In this document: positions 8,841 to 17,657 of the stretch, one piece after another
Layout: the number at the start of each line of letters is the position of its first letter
Numbering within the stretch: position 1 is the first letter of the stretch
From: Planctomycetaceae bacterium
GTDB taxonomy: Bacteria; Planctomycetota; Phycisphaerae; Sedimentisphaerales; UBA12454
Assembly: GCA_021371795.1 (NCBI GenBank)
Contig: JAJFVK010000013.1
Coordinates: 62,001 to 126,000 of the forward strand
DNA: 64,000 nt
Direction of reading: 5' to 3'
Notes under the pieces: model-generated
Databases searched by the model: none
The model's input: the letters and a program-made list of their open reading frames with translations, nothing else
What the model was told of the DNA's origin: nothing
Program-made: the position numbers and the translations under genes

Positions 8841-11450
8841 ATGAAGCCGAATGAAAGATTAAGCACAGGTTTGCCGGGATTCGACAAGATAATCAAACAG
8901 GTACTGCCGGGCGACAACATTGTTTGGCAGGTTGACAGCATCGAGGATTTTTTGCCGTTCGTCAAAGCATATTGCAAAAACGCGCTCGGCAGCGGATGGG
9001 AACTTGTATATTTTCGCTTCGGCAGCCACGCCCCTTTCGTAACCGCCGAGGAAGGTGCAAATGTAATTGAGCTTGACCCGAATCTCGGATTTGAGACGTT
9101 CACATCGAAAGTACACACCGTAATAAATCAGTTCGGCAAGGGACATTATTATCTTTTCGATTGCCTAAGCGAACTGACGTCAGCATGGTGCAACGACAGA
9201 ATGCTGGGCAATTTCTTTATGCAGGTCTGTCCTTATCTTTATTATGCGCAAACCGTAACAACATTTACCCTGCTCCGCGATTATCATTCCTATCACGCGA
9301 CAAGGCCTATCGTCGAAACCGCACAGGTGGTCATTAACACTTACAACTATAAAAATAAAAAGTATGTACATCCGTTAAAAGTTGACGGCAGATATTCGAC
9401 GACGATGAATATGATTCACGTCTGGCAGGACGATGATTTCCTCCCCGTCCGCGACAGCGGCACAATAACGGAAATACTGTCGAACGTTAGGGGTTTGGAA
9501 CTTGACGTCGCCAACGAAAGGCTGGGCTTCTGGGCAAAAACTTTCCAGGATGCCGAACGTTTGCTCAAAGATTTCGAGAATTATGAATGTACGCGAGAAG
9601 ACATTGACAAAAAATTTGAGCAGATAGTCCGGATGGCAGTTTCGCGAGACGACCGCATTTTAAAAATCGCGCGTCGGTATATGACGATGGCCGACGTTTT
9701 GCGTATAAGACGCAGAATGATAGGAACCGGCCTCATCGGCGGCAAAAGCGTCGGTATGCTGCTGGCAAGAGCGATACTCGAAAAGACAGACCCGCGATAC
9801 AAAAATTTGCTCGAACCGCACGATTCATTTTTCATCGGTTCCGATGTGTTTTATACATATCTCGTAAGAAACAAAGTCTGGTGGATACGCCAGAAGCAGC
9901 GAACAAGCACTAATTTTCTCGACGGCGCCGCCGAGGGCAGACAAAGAATCCTGCAGGGCGACTTCCCGGAATACATTATGAAGCAATTCAGCGATTTACT
10001 CGACTACTTCGGCCAAAGCCCGATTATTGTCCGTTCAAGTTCACTGCTCGAGGACAATTACGGCAATGCGTTCGCCGGAAAATACGAAAGCTTTTTCTGC
10101 ACGAATCAGGGAACAAGACAGCAGAGACTCAAAGAGTTCACCGACGCGATACGAAAAATTTACGCCAGCAGTATGAGCGAAGATGCGCTGATGTACAGGG
10201 ACAAATGGGGACTGCTCGAAAAAGACGAGCCGATGGGCATTCTGGTGCAGCGTGTTTCAGGCGCACCGCACGGCAGATATTTTTATCCGCAGGCGGCAGG
10301 CGTTTCGCTTTCGTTTAATCCGTATGTCTGGAACGAGGAAATAGACCCCAAAGCCGGCATGACAAGGCTTGTCTTCGGACTTGGCACGCGCGCCGTTGAC
10401 CGCAACGACGACGATTACGCAAGAATCGTCGCACTGAACGCACCGGCAAGAACGCCCCAGTCCGGCGAAGACGCAAGAAGATTCACGCAGCAGAAAGTTG
10501 ACTGCATCGACCTGGAGGCAAGAGAGTTCGCTACAAAACAATATCAGGAAATCGCCGCCGCCGCGACGGATGATGCGATTCTGTTCGATTTGTTCGCTTC
10601 TCGCGACAGGGAAATGGAACAAAGAGCCGCGCAGCTTGGCCGAAAGGATATTTTCAGTTGGTCGCTGACTTTTGAAAAACTGCTGACCAAAACTGATTTC
10701 GCAAAAGAGATGCGTGAAATACTCAAGACAATTCAGGATGTTTACGGCGCGCCGGTCGATGTGGAGTTCACCGTTAATTTCCTGAATGAAAATGAATTTA
10801 AAATCAACATTCTGCAATGCAGGCCTTTAGAGCAAAAAGGCGGCGGAGCGTTAGCAGTCCCGAAGGAGCCTAAAAATTCAAAAGATTTGATTATCGACGC
10901 GACCGGCCCCGTCATCGGACAGGCACGACACATCGCCATCGACAGGCTGATATATGTATCGCCGGAACAGTATGCTAATTTAAAAATTTCAGAACGATAT
11001 GAGCTTGCCCGACAGATTGGCAAACTAACTCACCTCGAAAACGAAATAGAGAAAACGGTAATGCTGATTGGCCCCGGCCGATGGGGCACAAGCACGCCTT
11101 CGCTTGGCGTTCCGGTTTCATATCAGGAAATTAACACCATCAGCGTTCTTGTCGAGATTGCCATTTTGAACAAGGATATGTCGTCGGATGTTTCGCTCGG
11201 CACACATTTCTTCAACGACCTGATTGAAAGCGAAACGCTGTATCTTGGCCTGCTGCCGTACAGAAAAAGCAATATATTGAGAGCGGATTTCTTTAATAAC
11301 TCGCCTAACGAGCTTTTAAATATTTATCCGCAGGCACAGAACTGGACGGACACCATTAAAGTTATAGACCCGCCCAAGGCGATTCCCGGCAGAACTCTCA
11401 ATCTTTACGCCAATGCGGTCGAGCAGCGATTTATTCTTTACTGTAAATGA
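8841..11450 (+). CDS. KaiC-like (P-loop-less) domain fused to a PPDK/PEP-synthase ATP-binding domain
   Basis: An 869-residue protein. Residues 1-220 look like a RecA/KaiC-type domain (STGLPGFDKIIKQVLPGDN) but the Walker A lysine is missing: GDNIVW replaces GxxGxGKT. Residues 290-650 carry the PPDK_N ATP-grasp fold (GTGLIGGKSVGMLLARAIL and PIIVRSSSLLEDNYGNAFAGKY), as in PEP synthase and PPDK. The phosphohistidine and PEP-utilising C-terminal domains are absent, and the tail (GPGRWGTSTPSLGVP) is unrelated to them. The biochemical role is unknown. A role in phosphoryl transfer or sensing is possible. GAGG lies seven bases before the ATG. Confidence 0.8.
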   Translation: MKPNERLSTGLPGFDKIIKQVLPGDNIVWQVDSIEDFLPFVKAYCKNALGSGWELVYFRFGSHAPFVTAEEGANVIELDPNLGFETFTSKVHTVINQFGKGHYYLFDCLSELTSAWCNDRMLGNFFMQVCPYLYYAQTVTTFTLLRDYHSYHATRPIVETAQVVINTYNYKNKKYVHPLKVDGRYSTTMNMIHVWQDDDFLPVRDSGTITEILSNVRGLELDVANERLGFWAKTFQDAERLLKDFENYECTREDIDKKFEQIVRMAVSRDDRILKIARRYMTMADVLRIRRRMIGTGLIGGKSVGMLLARAILEKTDPRYKNLLEPHDSFFIGSDVFYTYLVRNKVWWIRQKQRTSTNFLDGAAEGRQRILQGDFPEYIMKQFSDLLDYFGQSPIIVRSSSLLEDNYGNAFAGKYESFFCTNQGTRQQRLKEFTDAIRKIYASSMSEDALMYRDKWGLLEKDEPMGILVQRVSGAPHGRYFYPQAAGVSLSFNPYVWNEEIDPKAGMTRLVFGLGTRAVDRNDDDYARIVALNAPARTPQSGEDARRFTQQKVDCIDLEAREFATKQYQEIAAAATDDAILFDLFASRDREMEQRAAQLGRKDIFSWSLTFEKLLTKTDFAKEMREILKTIQDVYGAPVDVEFTVNFLNENEFKINILQCRPLEQKGGGALAVPKEPKNSKDLIIDATGPVIGQARHIAIDRLIYVSPEQYANLKISERYELARQIGKLTHLENEIEKTVMLIGPGRWGTSTPSLGVPVSYQEINTISVLVEIAILNKDMSSDVSLGTHFFNDLIESETLYLGLLPYRKSNILRADFFNNSPNELLNIYPQAQNWTDTIKVIDPPKAIPGRTLNLYANAVEQRFILYCK

Positions 11451-11501
11451 CTCAATCTTATCTAAAAAAAACAATAGTTATGAAAAAAGTTTTAAATAAA
11501 A

Positions 11502-11586
11502 CAGTTTCGGCCGGTTGGCCGTATCCGCAATTTTGATTTTTTATTTTTGATTTTTAATTTTCAAACCTGACCATCGGTCAGTTTGA
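11502..11586 (-). repeat. Dispersed repeat family D, copy 1
   Basis: A composite element. The palindrome CAAACCTGACC/GGTCAGTTTG is joined by about 40 bases of A/T-only tract to a TATCCG..GGCCGGTTGGCCG end. The same order of parts occurs at 47533-47611 and, without the palindrome, at 47032-47090. It lies directly in front of the LysR-type gene. Confidence 0.75.
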
Positions 11587-11595
11587 GTAAATGAT

Positions 11596-12471
11596 ATGCA
11601 AATTGAAACGCTCCAGATTTTCTGCGATTTAGCGGAGTTAAAAAGTTTTTCAGGCGCCGCCCAGAAGAATATGATTAGCCAGTCGGCCGTCTCGCAGCAG
11701 CTCGCGCAGCTTGAAAAAGCGTTTAATACTGCGCTCATCGACCGCAACAGAAAATCTTTCGGCCTGACTGCCGCCGGAGAGCTATTTTACAACACGTGCA
11801 AAGACATTATCAGCAGATACGAGAATTTTCACAGCGGCCTTAATTTCCTGAAAAATTCCTCGAAGAGCAAAATCAGCATAGCCGCCATATACAGCATTGG
11901 AATCCACAGTCTGCAAAATTACATTAAAAAGTTTATCGAGCTTCATCCGCAGGTGCATCTCGACATTGAATATCTAAGCGACACAGACATTTACAATCGG
12001 CTGCTGCTTGGCAAAATAGATGTCGGCTTCGTCGCAGCGCCGAGGAATCATCCGGATATACAGATTTTCGATTTCGTTGACGAGCCGTTGGTATTGGTTT
12101 GCGGCCCGCAGCACCCGTTCGCAAAAAAAACTTCAATTGATATTTATATGGTTCAGTACCAGCCTTTCGTAGCTTTCGCAGGAAATCTGCCGACGCGTAA
12201 CTGGATTGACCAGCTTCTTTTGAAATACAATGTCGTGGTTAAACCCGCGATGGAGTTTGACAACGTGGAAATCATCAAGCGTGTCGTTGAAATGAACAAC
12301 GTGATAAGCATTATGCCCGTGACCACGATACAGCACGAGCTGGCAAGCGGAACTTTGAAAGCCATTCCGTTTGACAACGGAAAATTCACCCGCCCGACCG
12401 GCATGATAATCCACAAAAACCGCATTATGAACAAAAACCTCAAGGCGTTTATCGAACTGCTCGGCAAATAA
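11596..12471 (+). CDS. LysR-family transcriptional regulator
   Basis: A 291-residue protein with the canonical N-terminal winged HTH (residues 1-60, including FSGAAQKNMISQSAVSQQLA and TAAGELFY). The periplasmic-binding-like effector domain runs from about 88 to 291. It resembles the CysL/CbbR branch. The target genes are not obvious. The co-directional HAD, LolA-like and MBL genes follow, but no divergent target sits next to it. The start region lies just after a family D repeat and has no strong Shine-Dalgarno. Confidence 0.92.
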   Translation: MQIETLQIFCDLAELKSFSGAAQKNMISQSAVSQQLAQLEKAFNTALIDRNRKSFGLTAAGELFYNTCKDIISRYENFHSGLNFLKNSSKSKISIAAIYSIGIHSLQNYIKKFIELHPQVHLDIEYLSDTDIYNRLLLGKIDVGFVAAPRNHPDIQIFDFVDEPLVLVCGPQHPFAKKTSIDIYMVQYQPFVAFAGNLPTRNWIDQLLLKYNVVVKPAMEFDNVEIIKRVVEMNNVISIMPVTTIQHELASGTLKAIPFDNGKFTRPTGMIIHKNRIMNKNLKAFIELLGK

Positions 12472-12524
12472 GCAATGGAGATTTTAATGTATAATTTCCC
12501 ATTAATTTGGTAAATTATATACAA

Positions 12525-13112
12525 ATGAAAAAAATTAAAGCGGTAATATTCGATTTAGACGGCACAATAACCGAGCCATACCTGAATTTCGATGAAATAC
12601 GGGAAGAAATCGGCCTTGCGCCGAATGCCGGCCCGCTGCTGGAAGAAATGGAAAAGATGACTCCCGCTCAAAGAGAAAAAGCGGATGCAATTCTTTACAA
12701 ATACGAACAGGCCTCAATAGAACATTCAACGCTGAACAAAGGCGCAGCAGAAACTTTTAAAAAACTTGTCGAAATGAAAATTCCCATCGGCATCCTGACT
12801 CGAAATACCCGCTCGAACGCCTCGGCAGTCGCCCAAAAACACAATCTGATATTTGACGCTGTCGTTGACCGCGAAGACAAGCCGGTAAAGCCGCATCCTT
12901 ACGGCGTGGAAAAACTTTGCAGACACTTCAATGTCGAGCCGGCCGAAACGCTGGTTATTGGCGATTATTTATTTGACCTGCAATCAGCAAAAGCCGCCGG
13001 TGCGATAGCGGTACTGATGAAGAATTCTGAAAAGTCCGAACAATTCGCCTCTTTCGCCGATTTCACCATTGACAGCCTGACGGAAATAATAGATATAATA
13101 AATAGAACATAG
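12525..13112 (+). CDS. HAD-superfamily hydrolase (phosphoglycolate phosphatase-like)
   Basis: About 195 residues. HAD motif I is VIFDLDGTITEP at the N-terminus, motif II is ILTRN, and the motif III/IV region is KPHPYGVE...VIGDYLFDLQSAKAAGA. It probably dephosphorylates a small phosphometabolite in the cytosol. The start chosen is the ATG (MKKIKAVIFDLD), six codons after another in-frame start. A TATAAT-like sequence lies at 12490-12495. It is followed after 13 bases by the LolA-like gene. Confidence 0.85.
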   Translation: MKKIKAVIFDLDGTITEPYLNFDEIREEIGLAPNAGPLLEEMEKMTPAQREKADAILYKYEQASIEHSTLNKGAAETFKKLVEMKIPIGILTRNTRSNASAVAQKHNLIFDAVVDREDKPVKPHPYGVEKLCRHFNVEPAETLVIGDYLFDLQSAKAAGAIAVLMKNSEKSEQFASFADFTIDSLTEIIDIINRT

Positions 13113-13125
13113 AACCGGGAATAAA

Positions 13126-13824
13126 ATGAAAAAAAGTATTTTAATATTTGTTTCGCTCGTATTCGCAAGCACTTGTTTTGCCGGTGATGCCAATGACGTT
13201 ACAAAAATAATTGAAAAATTGAATCAGTCTGCTGCGAATCTGAAAAATCTCACTGCCGAAGTCGAATACACTCACTCGCAGCCGCTATTCGAAACACAAA
13301 CAATCAGAACAGGTGAAATATTCTATCAAAAAGACGCGAACAGTTCGGCGTTGAGAATTAATTTTAAAACGTTAAAGCAGGACGAGTCAAAAGAGCAGAA
13401 ATACAGAGAAGAATATATTTTCGACGGCATAAAACTGACGCGAATCGACTACCAGAGCAAATCGGTCGTTACAGAGCTGTACGCAAAGGATAATAACAGT
13501 ATTGAGCCGTTAGAGCTTGTGCAGGATTATTTCCCGATAATAGGTTTGGCAAAACCGCAGGAAATCGCACAGGATTTCAATACCATTTCAATTGGCAATG
13601 TTCTAAATCTGATTCCGAAAGAAAATTCCAGATATTTCAAAACTTACAAACAGGTTAATATTACTATCGATTCCAAACTCAACATCCCTGTCATCTTCAC
13701 CGCGTCAACAACCGACAGCGAAGAGATAACAATAAAGCTGAACAAAGTTGAAATTTCAAAACCTGTAAAAAGGGAAGTTTTTGATTTTCAAATTCCCTCG
13801 GATTTTGTTCAGACACAAAAGTAA
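13126..13824 (+). CDS. LolA-like periplasmic protein
   Basis: A 232-residue protein with a Sec signal peptide (KKSILIFVSLVFASTCFA|GD). The beta-rich body matches the LolA/LolB-like half-barrel pattern: an initial helix ending NLTAEVEYT, then GEIFYQ and alternating strands such as EEYIFDGIKLTRIDY. Family members carry lipoproteins or bind lipid in the periplasm. No lolB or Lol transporter gene is present in the window. It lies in tandem with the HAD gene before and the MBL gene after. Confidence 0.7.
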   Translation: MKKSILIFVSLVFASTCFAGDANDVTKIIEKLNQSAANLKNLTAEVEYTHSQPLFETQTIRTGEIFYQKDANSSALRINFKTLKQDESKEQKYREEYIFDGIKLTRIDYQSKSVVTELYAKDNNSIEPLELVQDYFPIIGLAKPQEIAQDFNTISIGNVLNLIPKENSRYFKTYKQVNITIDSKLNIPVIFTASTTDSEEITIKLNKVEISKPVKREVFDFQIPSDFVQTQK

Positions 13825-13836
13825 AGGCAACTTCTG

Positions 13837-14478
13837 ATGCAGATAAACACATTAGTATTAGGCGCGTATGAAAACAATTGTTACATCCTCCGCAAAGACA
13901 ATTCAGCGGACTGTCTGATTATAGACACCGGCTTAGACAACGACCCGCTGCTTGAATATCTTGAGCAGAACAATCTTAACCCGCTGGCGTTAGTTCTCAC
14001 CCACGGCCACGGCGATCACATCGCTGGCGTTGAATTCTTGCGCGAAGCATACAAGAACATTAAGGTTTATATCCACAAAGCGGACGCCGAAATGCTCGCC
14101 AGTGCAGTAAAAAATTGTTCCGCTATGGTAGGCGAAAGAATTGAAAGCAAACCGGCCGACATTCTCATTGAAAAAGAAGGCCGGATGGATTTCGCGGGTT
14201 TCAAATTTGATGTTCTCCACACGCCCGGCCACACACCAGGCGGAATTTGCCTTTACAGTAGCGAGAACAAAACAATATTCACAGGCGACACATTATTTGC
14301 CAATTCCGTCGGCAGAACTGACTTTCCCAGCTATGATGCGCATAAATGCATGCAGCAGTTGATTGAAAACATCCAAAAAAAGATTCTCGTACTGCCGGAC
14401 GACACAAAAGTCCTCCCCGGCCACGGCCCGGCCTCCATAATCAGGATGGAGAAAAAGCACAATCCGTATCTGAATTAA
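13837..14478 (+). CDS. MBL-fold hydrolase (glyoxalase II-like)
   Basis: A 213-residue metallo-beta-lactamase-fold hydrolase with all metal motifs: THGHGDHIAG, HTPGHTPGG, FTGDTLFANSVGRTDFP and LPGHGP. It resembles the YcbL/glyoxalase-II-like thioesterases. The substrate is not determined by sequence. It starts 12 bases after the LolA-like gene, so the two are probably cotranscribed. Confidence 0.9.
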   Translation: MQINTLVLGAYENNCYILRKDNSADCLIIDTGLDNDPLLEYLEQNNLNPLALVLTHGHGDHIAGVEFLREAYKNIKVYIHKADAEMLASAVKNCSAMVGERIESKPADILIEKEGRMDFAGFKFDVLHTPGHTPGGICLYSSENKTIFTGDTLFANSVGRTDFPSYDAHKCMQQLIENIQKKILVLPDDTKVLPGHGPASIIRMEKKHNPYLN

Positions 14479-14563
14479 AAACGATAAAAAGACTTGTCAA
14501 AATAAGAAAAATCCCTATAATACCCCGAAATTGAGTTTTAAATTTTAATTGCCTGGAGGCAAA

Positions 14564-14701
14564 ATGGAAAATCATCGTATAAGTAAGGTTAAAAAGAAGC
14601 GAAAAAGCGGGTTTTTGGCAAAAATGAGAACCCCCGGTGGACGCAAAGTCCTCAAGAGAAGACGCCGCATAGGCAGATCTTTAAAACTGCGCAACGTATA
14701 A
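14564..14701 (+). CDS. rpmH: 50S ribosomal protein L34
   Basis: A 45-codon gene. The protein contains the L34 core KRKSGFLAKMRTPGGRKVLK followed by an Arg-rich stretch, with a long lead (MENHRISKVKK) and a short tail after GRS. GGAGG lies four bases before the ATG. L34 is a small basic protein of the large ribosomal subunit. The gene is normally followed by rnpA near dnaA, but here neither is present. Its last 21 bases overlap the 3' end of the convergent HAD gene. Confidence 0.93.
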   Translation: MENHRISKVKKKRKSGFLAKMRTPGGRKVLKRRRRIGRSLKLRNV

Positions 14702-15331
14702 GATTTTCGCAGCCTCTTTAAAATTATCACATACTTTTGCGCCTGTCGTGATTAGTCTTTTCCTGGACTGATGGCCGGCAGGCAGCAGCATACAATCGGC
14801 ACCTAGTTCGCACGCCACTTCATAATCGTGGGTCGTATCGCCAATTAGAAGTATATCTTGGCCGCTGGCCGACAGATTTTTCAGCAGTTTTTTGCCTGCA
14901 TCGACTTTCCCGTGCGCGTAATAGTCGTCCAATCCGCAGATATTTTCAAATAAGTCTTTTAATTTATAATGTTCAATCGCTGTCAGCAGCGAGGACTGCT
15001 GCGATGCCGACAAAACAGATTGAGACAGCCCCGCCTTTTTGAGTTTCGTTATAAAATCCAGAACTCCGCTGCGCAGGGAACATTTTTGATATTGAGCCTG
15101 ATAAGCGGAAATATATTCACGTGCGACTGCATCGTATTCTTCCTTTGAGAAATCGAACCCGAGTTTCAGGTAATAATTGAGAACCGGAAAATCGAAATCG
15201 TTTTGATATTGCGGAAGGGTCGTCGTTTTCATTCCCCTGCCGGCGAGCATTGAATTGAGTACTTCCACACAAAGCCGGGCGTCGTCGAGCAGCGTGCCGT
15301 TCCAGTCCCAGATAATATGTTTGTATTTCAT
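14681..15331 (-). CDS. HAD-superfamily hydrolase, DWNGT type
   Basis: A 216-residue HAD protein. Motif I is IIWDWNGTLLDD, in which the usual second aspartate of DxD is asparagine. Motif II includes VLSASQQ and motif IV is LLIGDTTHDYEVACELGA. The cap is helical. It is probably a small-molecule phosphatase of the Gph-like group. It starts two bases after the HEAT-repeat gene and ends the minus-strand envelope operon. Its 3' end overlaps rpmH. Confidence 0.82.
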   Translation of the reverse strand: MKYKHIIWDWNGTLLDDARLCVEVLNSMLAGRGMKTTTLPQYQNDFDFPVLNYYLKLGFDFSKEEYDAVAREYISAYQAQYQKCSLRSGVLDFITKLKKAGLSQSVLSASQQSSLLTAIEHYKLKDLFENICGLDDYYAHGKVDAGKKLLKNLSASGQDILLIGDTTHDYEVACELGADCMLLPAGHQSRKRLITTGAKVCDNFKEAAKILYVAQF

Positions 15332-15333
15332 CG

Positions 15334-17595
15334 CTATTTTTGGGAATTACTGTCTGGAACAACGGCAGCCTTGTTCGGGGCAGCCGGCAGTTTCGGAGCA
15401 TTGGCCGACATAACTCGCCATCTGGCCATTTGATCTGTCCACAGCGGATATTGAGCGTTTTTAGGAAGTTCGATGGCCGCAAGCGTTCGCAGTAATTTCC
15501 CTGCAACGTCTTTCCCGCGATTTTCGGAAAAATACTTATTCAGTATTTCCGCGACTTTCCTGTCCGGCCCAATATCGCCGGCAAGAAGTGTATTGGTCAA
15601 AAGCTGCTTGACTGATTCGATTTGACCGCCGCGGATATTTACATCGACCAGTTGTGTCGTCAACTCTTCCTTTTCATTGGGATCGGACGTATTTTGCAGC
15701 AGTACTCCGTAATATTTCGCCGCCGGCACATACAATAAAGCATCGGCATACGAATCCGCCAGTTTTCGCTGCAGACGAGTCAGTGCATTGGCATCATGTT
15801 CTGCCTCGGCTTTTTTCTCTGCCGCCTCGAACAGCATTCTTGATTTAGTTTGCAGTATATCGTCTTTTTTCGTTTTTGCCTTAGCCGATAATTTTTGTCC
15901 CCACGTAATCAGAGCGTCTGTTGGGCAATATTGGAAGATATTCATCATTGCTTCTGACGCTTTTTGTCTTTCATCTTCTGTTTCGGCGGTATCGGCCAGT
16001 GTTTCGAGCCATTGAAGGTCTTGTGCAGTACCGATTTGCCCTGCGGCCGCAATCAGTTCTGCGCGTATTTTGCCGCTTGTGTGGCTTTCAAAATTTTTGC
16101 TTTTAAGCAGCGCAAAAGCGCCTGCCTGGTCTATTCTCAAAAGTCCGCTTACAGCAGGCTCTGCCACAAAGCTGTTTTTGTCGTCTATTGCCGACGCAAA
16201 TATATCTTTGAAAGCCTCGCCTGCGATTGCTTTGTAATAGCTGTCATTACCGCACAGCCGCTGCATTTCCTCAAGCAAACGGGTGCGAATCTGCTCATCT
16301 TGTGTTTTATGATAGTTTGCCGCTATATACTCGAAATACGGTTTCACTTCTGACTCTTCGAGTCCATTTTGCAGGAGCAGATTGCGGATTACTTCCGCCG
16401 ATTCCACCGGCTTGACATCATTGAAAAAATCAACCGCGGCATGCAACGTATCGATTCTGATTTGCGGATTTATCTGTGTTTGCGAACCGGGTGAAAGCGC
16501 AAAATTACATACATGACTAAGCGCAATTATAATTTCCGTCTTTACATCCGGAAAAACTTCTTTTTTAAGCTGTAACGCAAGCGCATCTGCCGAATTAATA
16601 TTCGTCAGCAATCCGAGCAGTTTTATCGCTGCGATTCGTATCTCCGGTTCGCTATCGGAAACTAATGCTACCAGCGGATTCTGCATCACATCGACTGGCA
16701 GAGGTTTGCCGCTTTTCTGCCACATATTTATTTTTTCGATTGCCCAGAGTTTGACCGATGGATGCTCGAACGCGAGATTTTCCGCTACGAATTTCGCACG
16801 AATGCTGTCATCTGTCGTTGCCAGGTAAATATTATCGAGTGAAGCGAGATACCTTTTCTGCCATTTAAGAACGTCTTCCTTAAGTGAACGAATTTTATCC
16901 TGGCCGGTCAGCAGACGTTCGCGAACAATATCCATTTTCCCGCGTTCGATATCGCCGCGTATTTTTTGCCATTTCTTTTTATCTGTCCCTATCGGCATCC
17001 ACTCGTCCAGCGCCTGCACCGCCGCAGAAGAGATTACAGGGTCGTCGCTGTCCAGCAGATCAATAAGCTGAAGCACCGCTTCCTTGTCTGGCCGAAGCTT
17101 CAGAGCATAAACCGCGTTTTTTCTGGTAGTATCCGGCAGTTCTGGTTTTCGAAAGATTGGGTCGATGTAATTTTTGATTTCCTTTAAACTGAAAATCAAC
17201 ATTGCCTGCGCCGCAAGCTTGCCGGTATCTGGATTTGCCCCTCGCAGGATATTCATCAGAGGCAGTATAAAATCCAATCGGTTGGGAATAAGAAAAGCCG
17301 AACTGCGATAGGTGCTTAAAGCTTGGCATACTGAACTGGGTGCGCCGACATTATCGGTTGAGTTAAGAGCTTCGAGCAGAATTTTTCTGGCATCAGGCGT
17401 TGGATCTACTATAAGCTCTTTTGCCGTATCTACTCGTATTTGTTCGTCTGTTGAGTTAAACAATGTCCACTGATTGATTTTTAACTGATTGTCTTCCTGA
17501 CCGAAACTGACGGCATTACAGCAGCACATCAGAATCGCTAACGCTGCCGTGAGTTTAATATTGTGTTTTTGTATGCAAATCAGATTCATAACCAT
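15334..17595 (-). CDS. Secreted HEAT-repeat protein
   Basis: A 753-residue protein with an N-terminal signal sequence (hydrophobic LTAALAILMCCCNAVSFG). It is almost wholly alpha-helical, with HEAT repeats at roughly 60-220 and 270-560 (for example DDPVISSAAVQALDEW and DSEPEIRIAAIKLLGLL) and a TPR-like tail after 600. Such solenoids bind other proteins, here in the periplasm. It sits 62 bases behind murG and two bases before the HAD gene. The start may be M1 or M3; M3 has a GGA about ten bases upstream. Confidence 0.75.
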   Translation of the reverse strand: MVMNLICIQKHNIKLTAALAILMCCCNAVSFGQEDNQLKINQWTLFNSTDEQIRVDTAKELIVDPTPDARKILLEALNSTDNVGAPSSVCQALSTYRSSAFLIPNRLDFILPLMNILRGANPDTGKLAAQAMLIFSLKEIKNYIDPIFRKPELPDTTRKNAVYALKLRPDKEAVLQLIDLLDSDDPVISSAAVQALDEWMPIGTDKKKWQKIRGDIERGKMDIVRERLLTGQDKIRSLKEDVLKWQKRYLASLDNIYLATTDDSIRAKFVAENLAFEHPSVKLWAIEKINMWQKSGKPLPVDVMQNPLVALVSDSEPEIRIAAIKLLGLLTNINSADALALQLKKEVFPDVKTEIIIALSHVCNFALSPGSQTQINPQIRIDTLHAAVDFFNDVKPVESAEVIRNLLLQNGLEESEVKPYFEYIAANYHKTQDEQIRTRLLEEMQRLCGNDSYYKAIAGEAFKDIFASAIDDKNSFVAEPAVSGLLRIDQAGAFALLKSKNFESHTSGKIRAELIAAAGQIGTAQDLQWLETLADTAETEDERQKASEAMMNIFQYCPTDALITWGQKLSAKAKTKKDDILQTKSRMLFEAAEKKAEAEHDANALTRLQRKLADSYADALLYVPAAKYYGVLLQNTSDPNEKEELTTQLVDVNIRGGQIESVKQLLTNTLLAGDIGPDRKVAEILNKYFSENRGKDVAGKLLRTLAAIELPKNAQYPLWTDQMARWRVMSANAPKLPAAPNKAAVVPDSNSQK

Positions 17596-17657
17596 TCCAT
17601 CTTTTCTATAGTTATAGTATTTTATAGCGTTTTAAGTTCAAAAAAAACCAAATATTT

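Noticed and set aside
10257-10817. 186-codon minus-strand frame
   Set aside because: Antisense to the PPDK-like gene. Cys/Arg-rich composition indicates a shadow.
14479-14701. Replication origin near rpmH
   Set aside because: No dnaA, dnaN or rnpA and no cluster of DnaA boxes. L34 alone does not mark an origin here.
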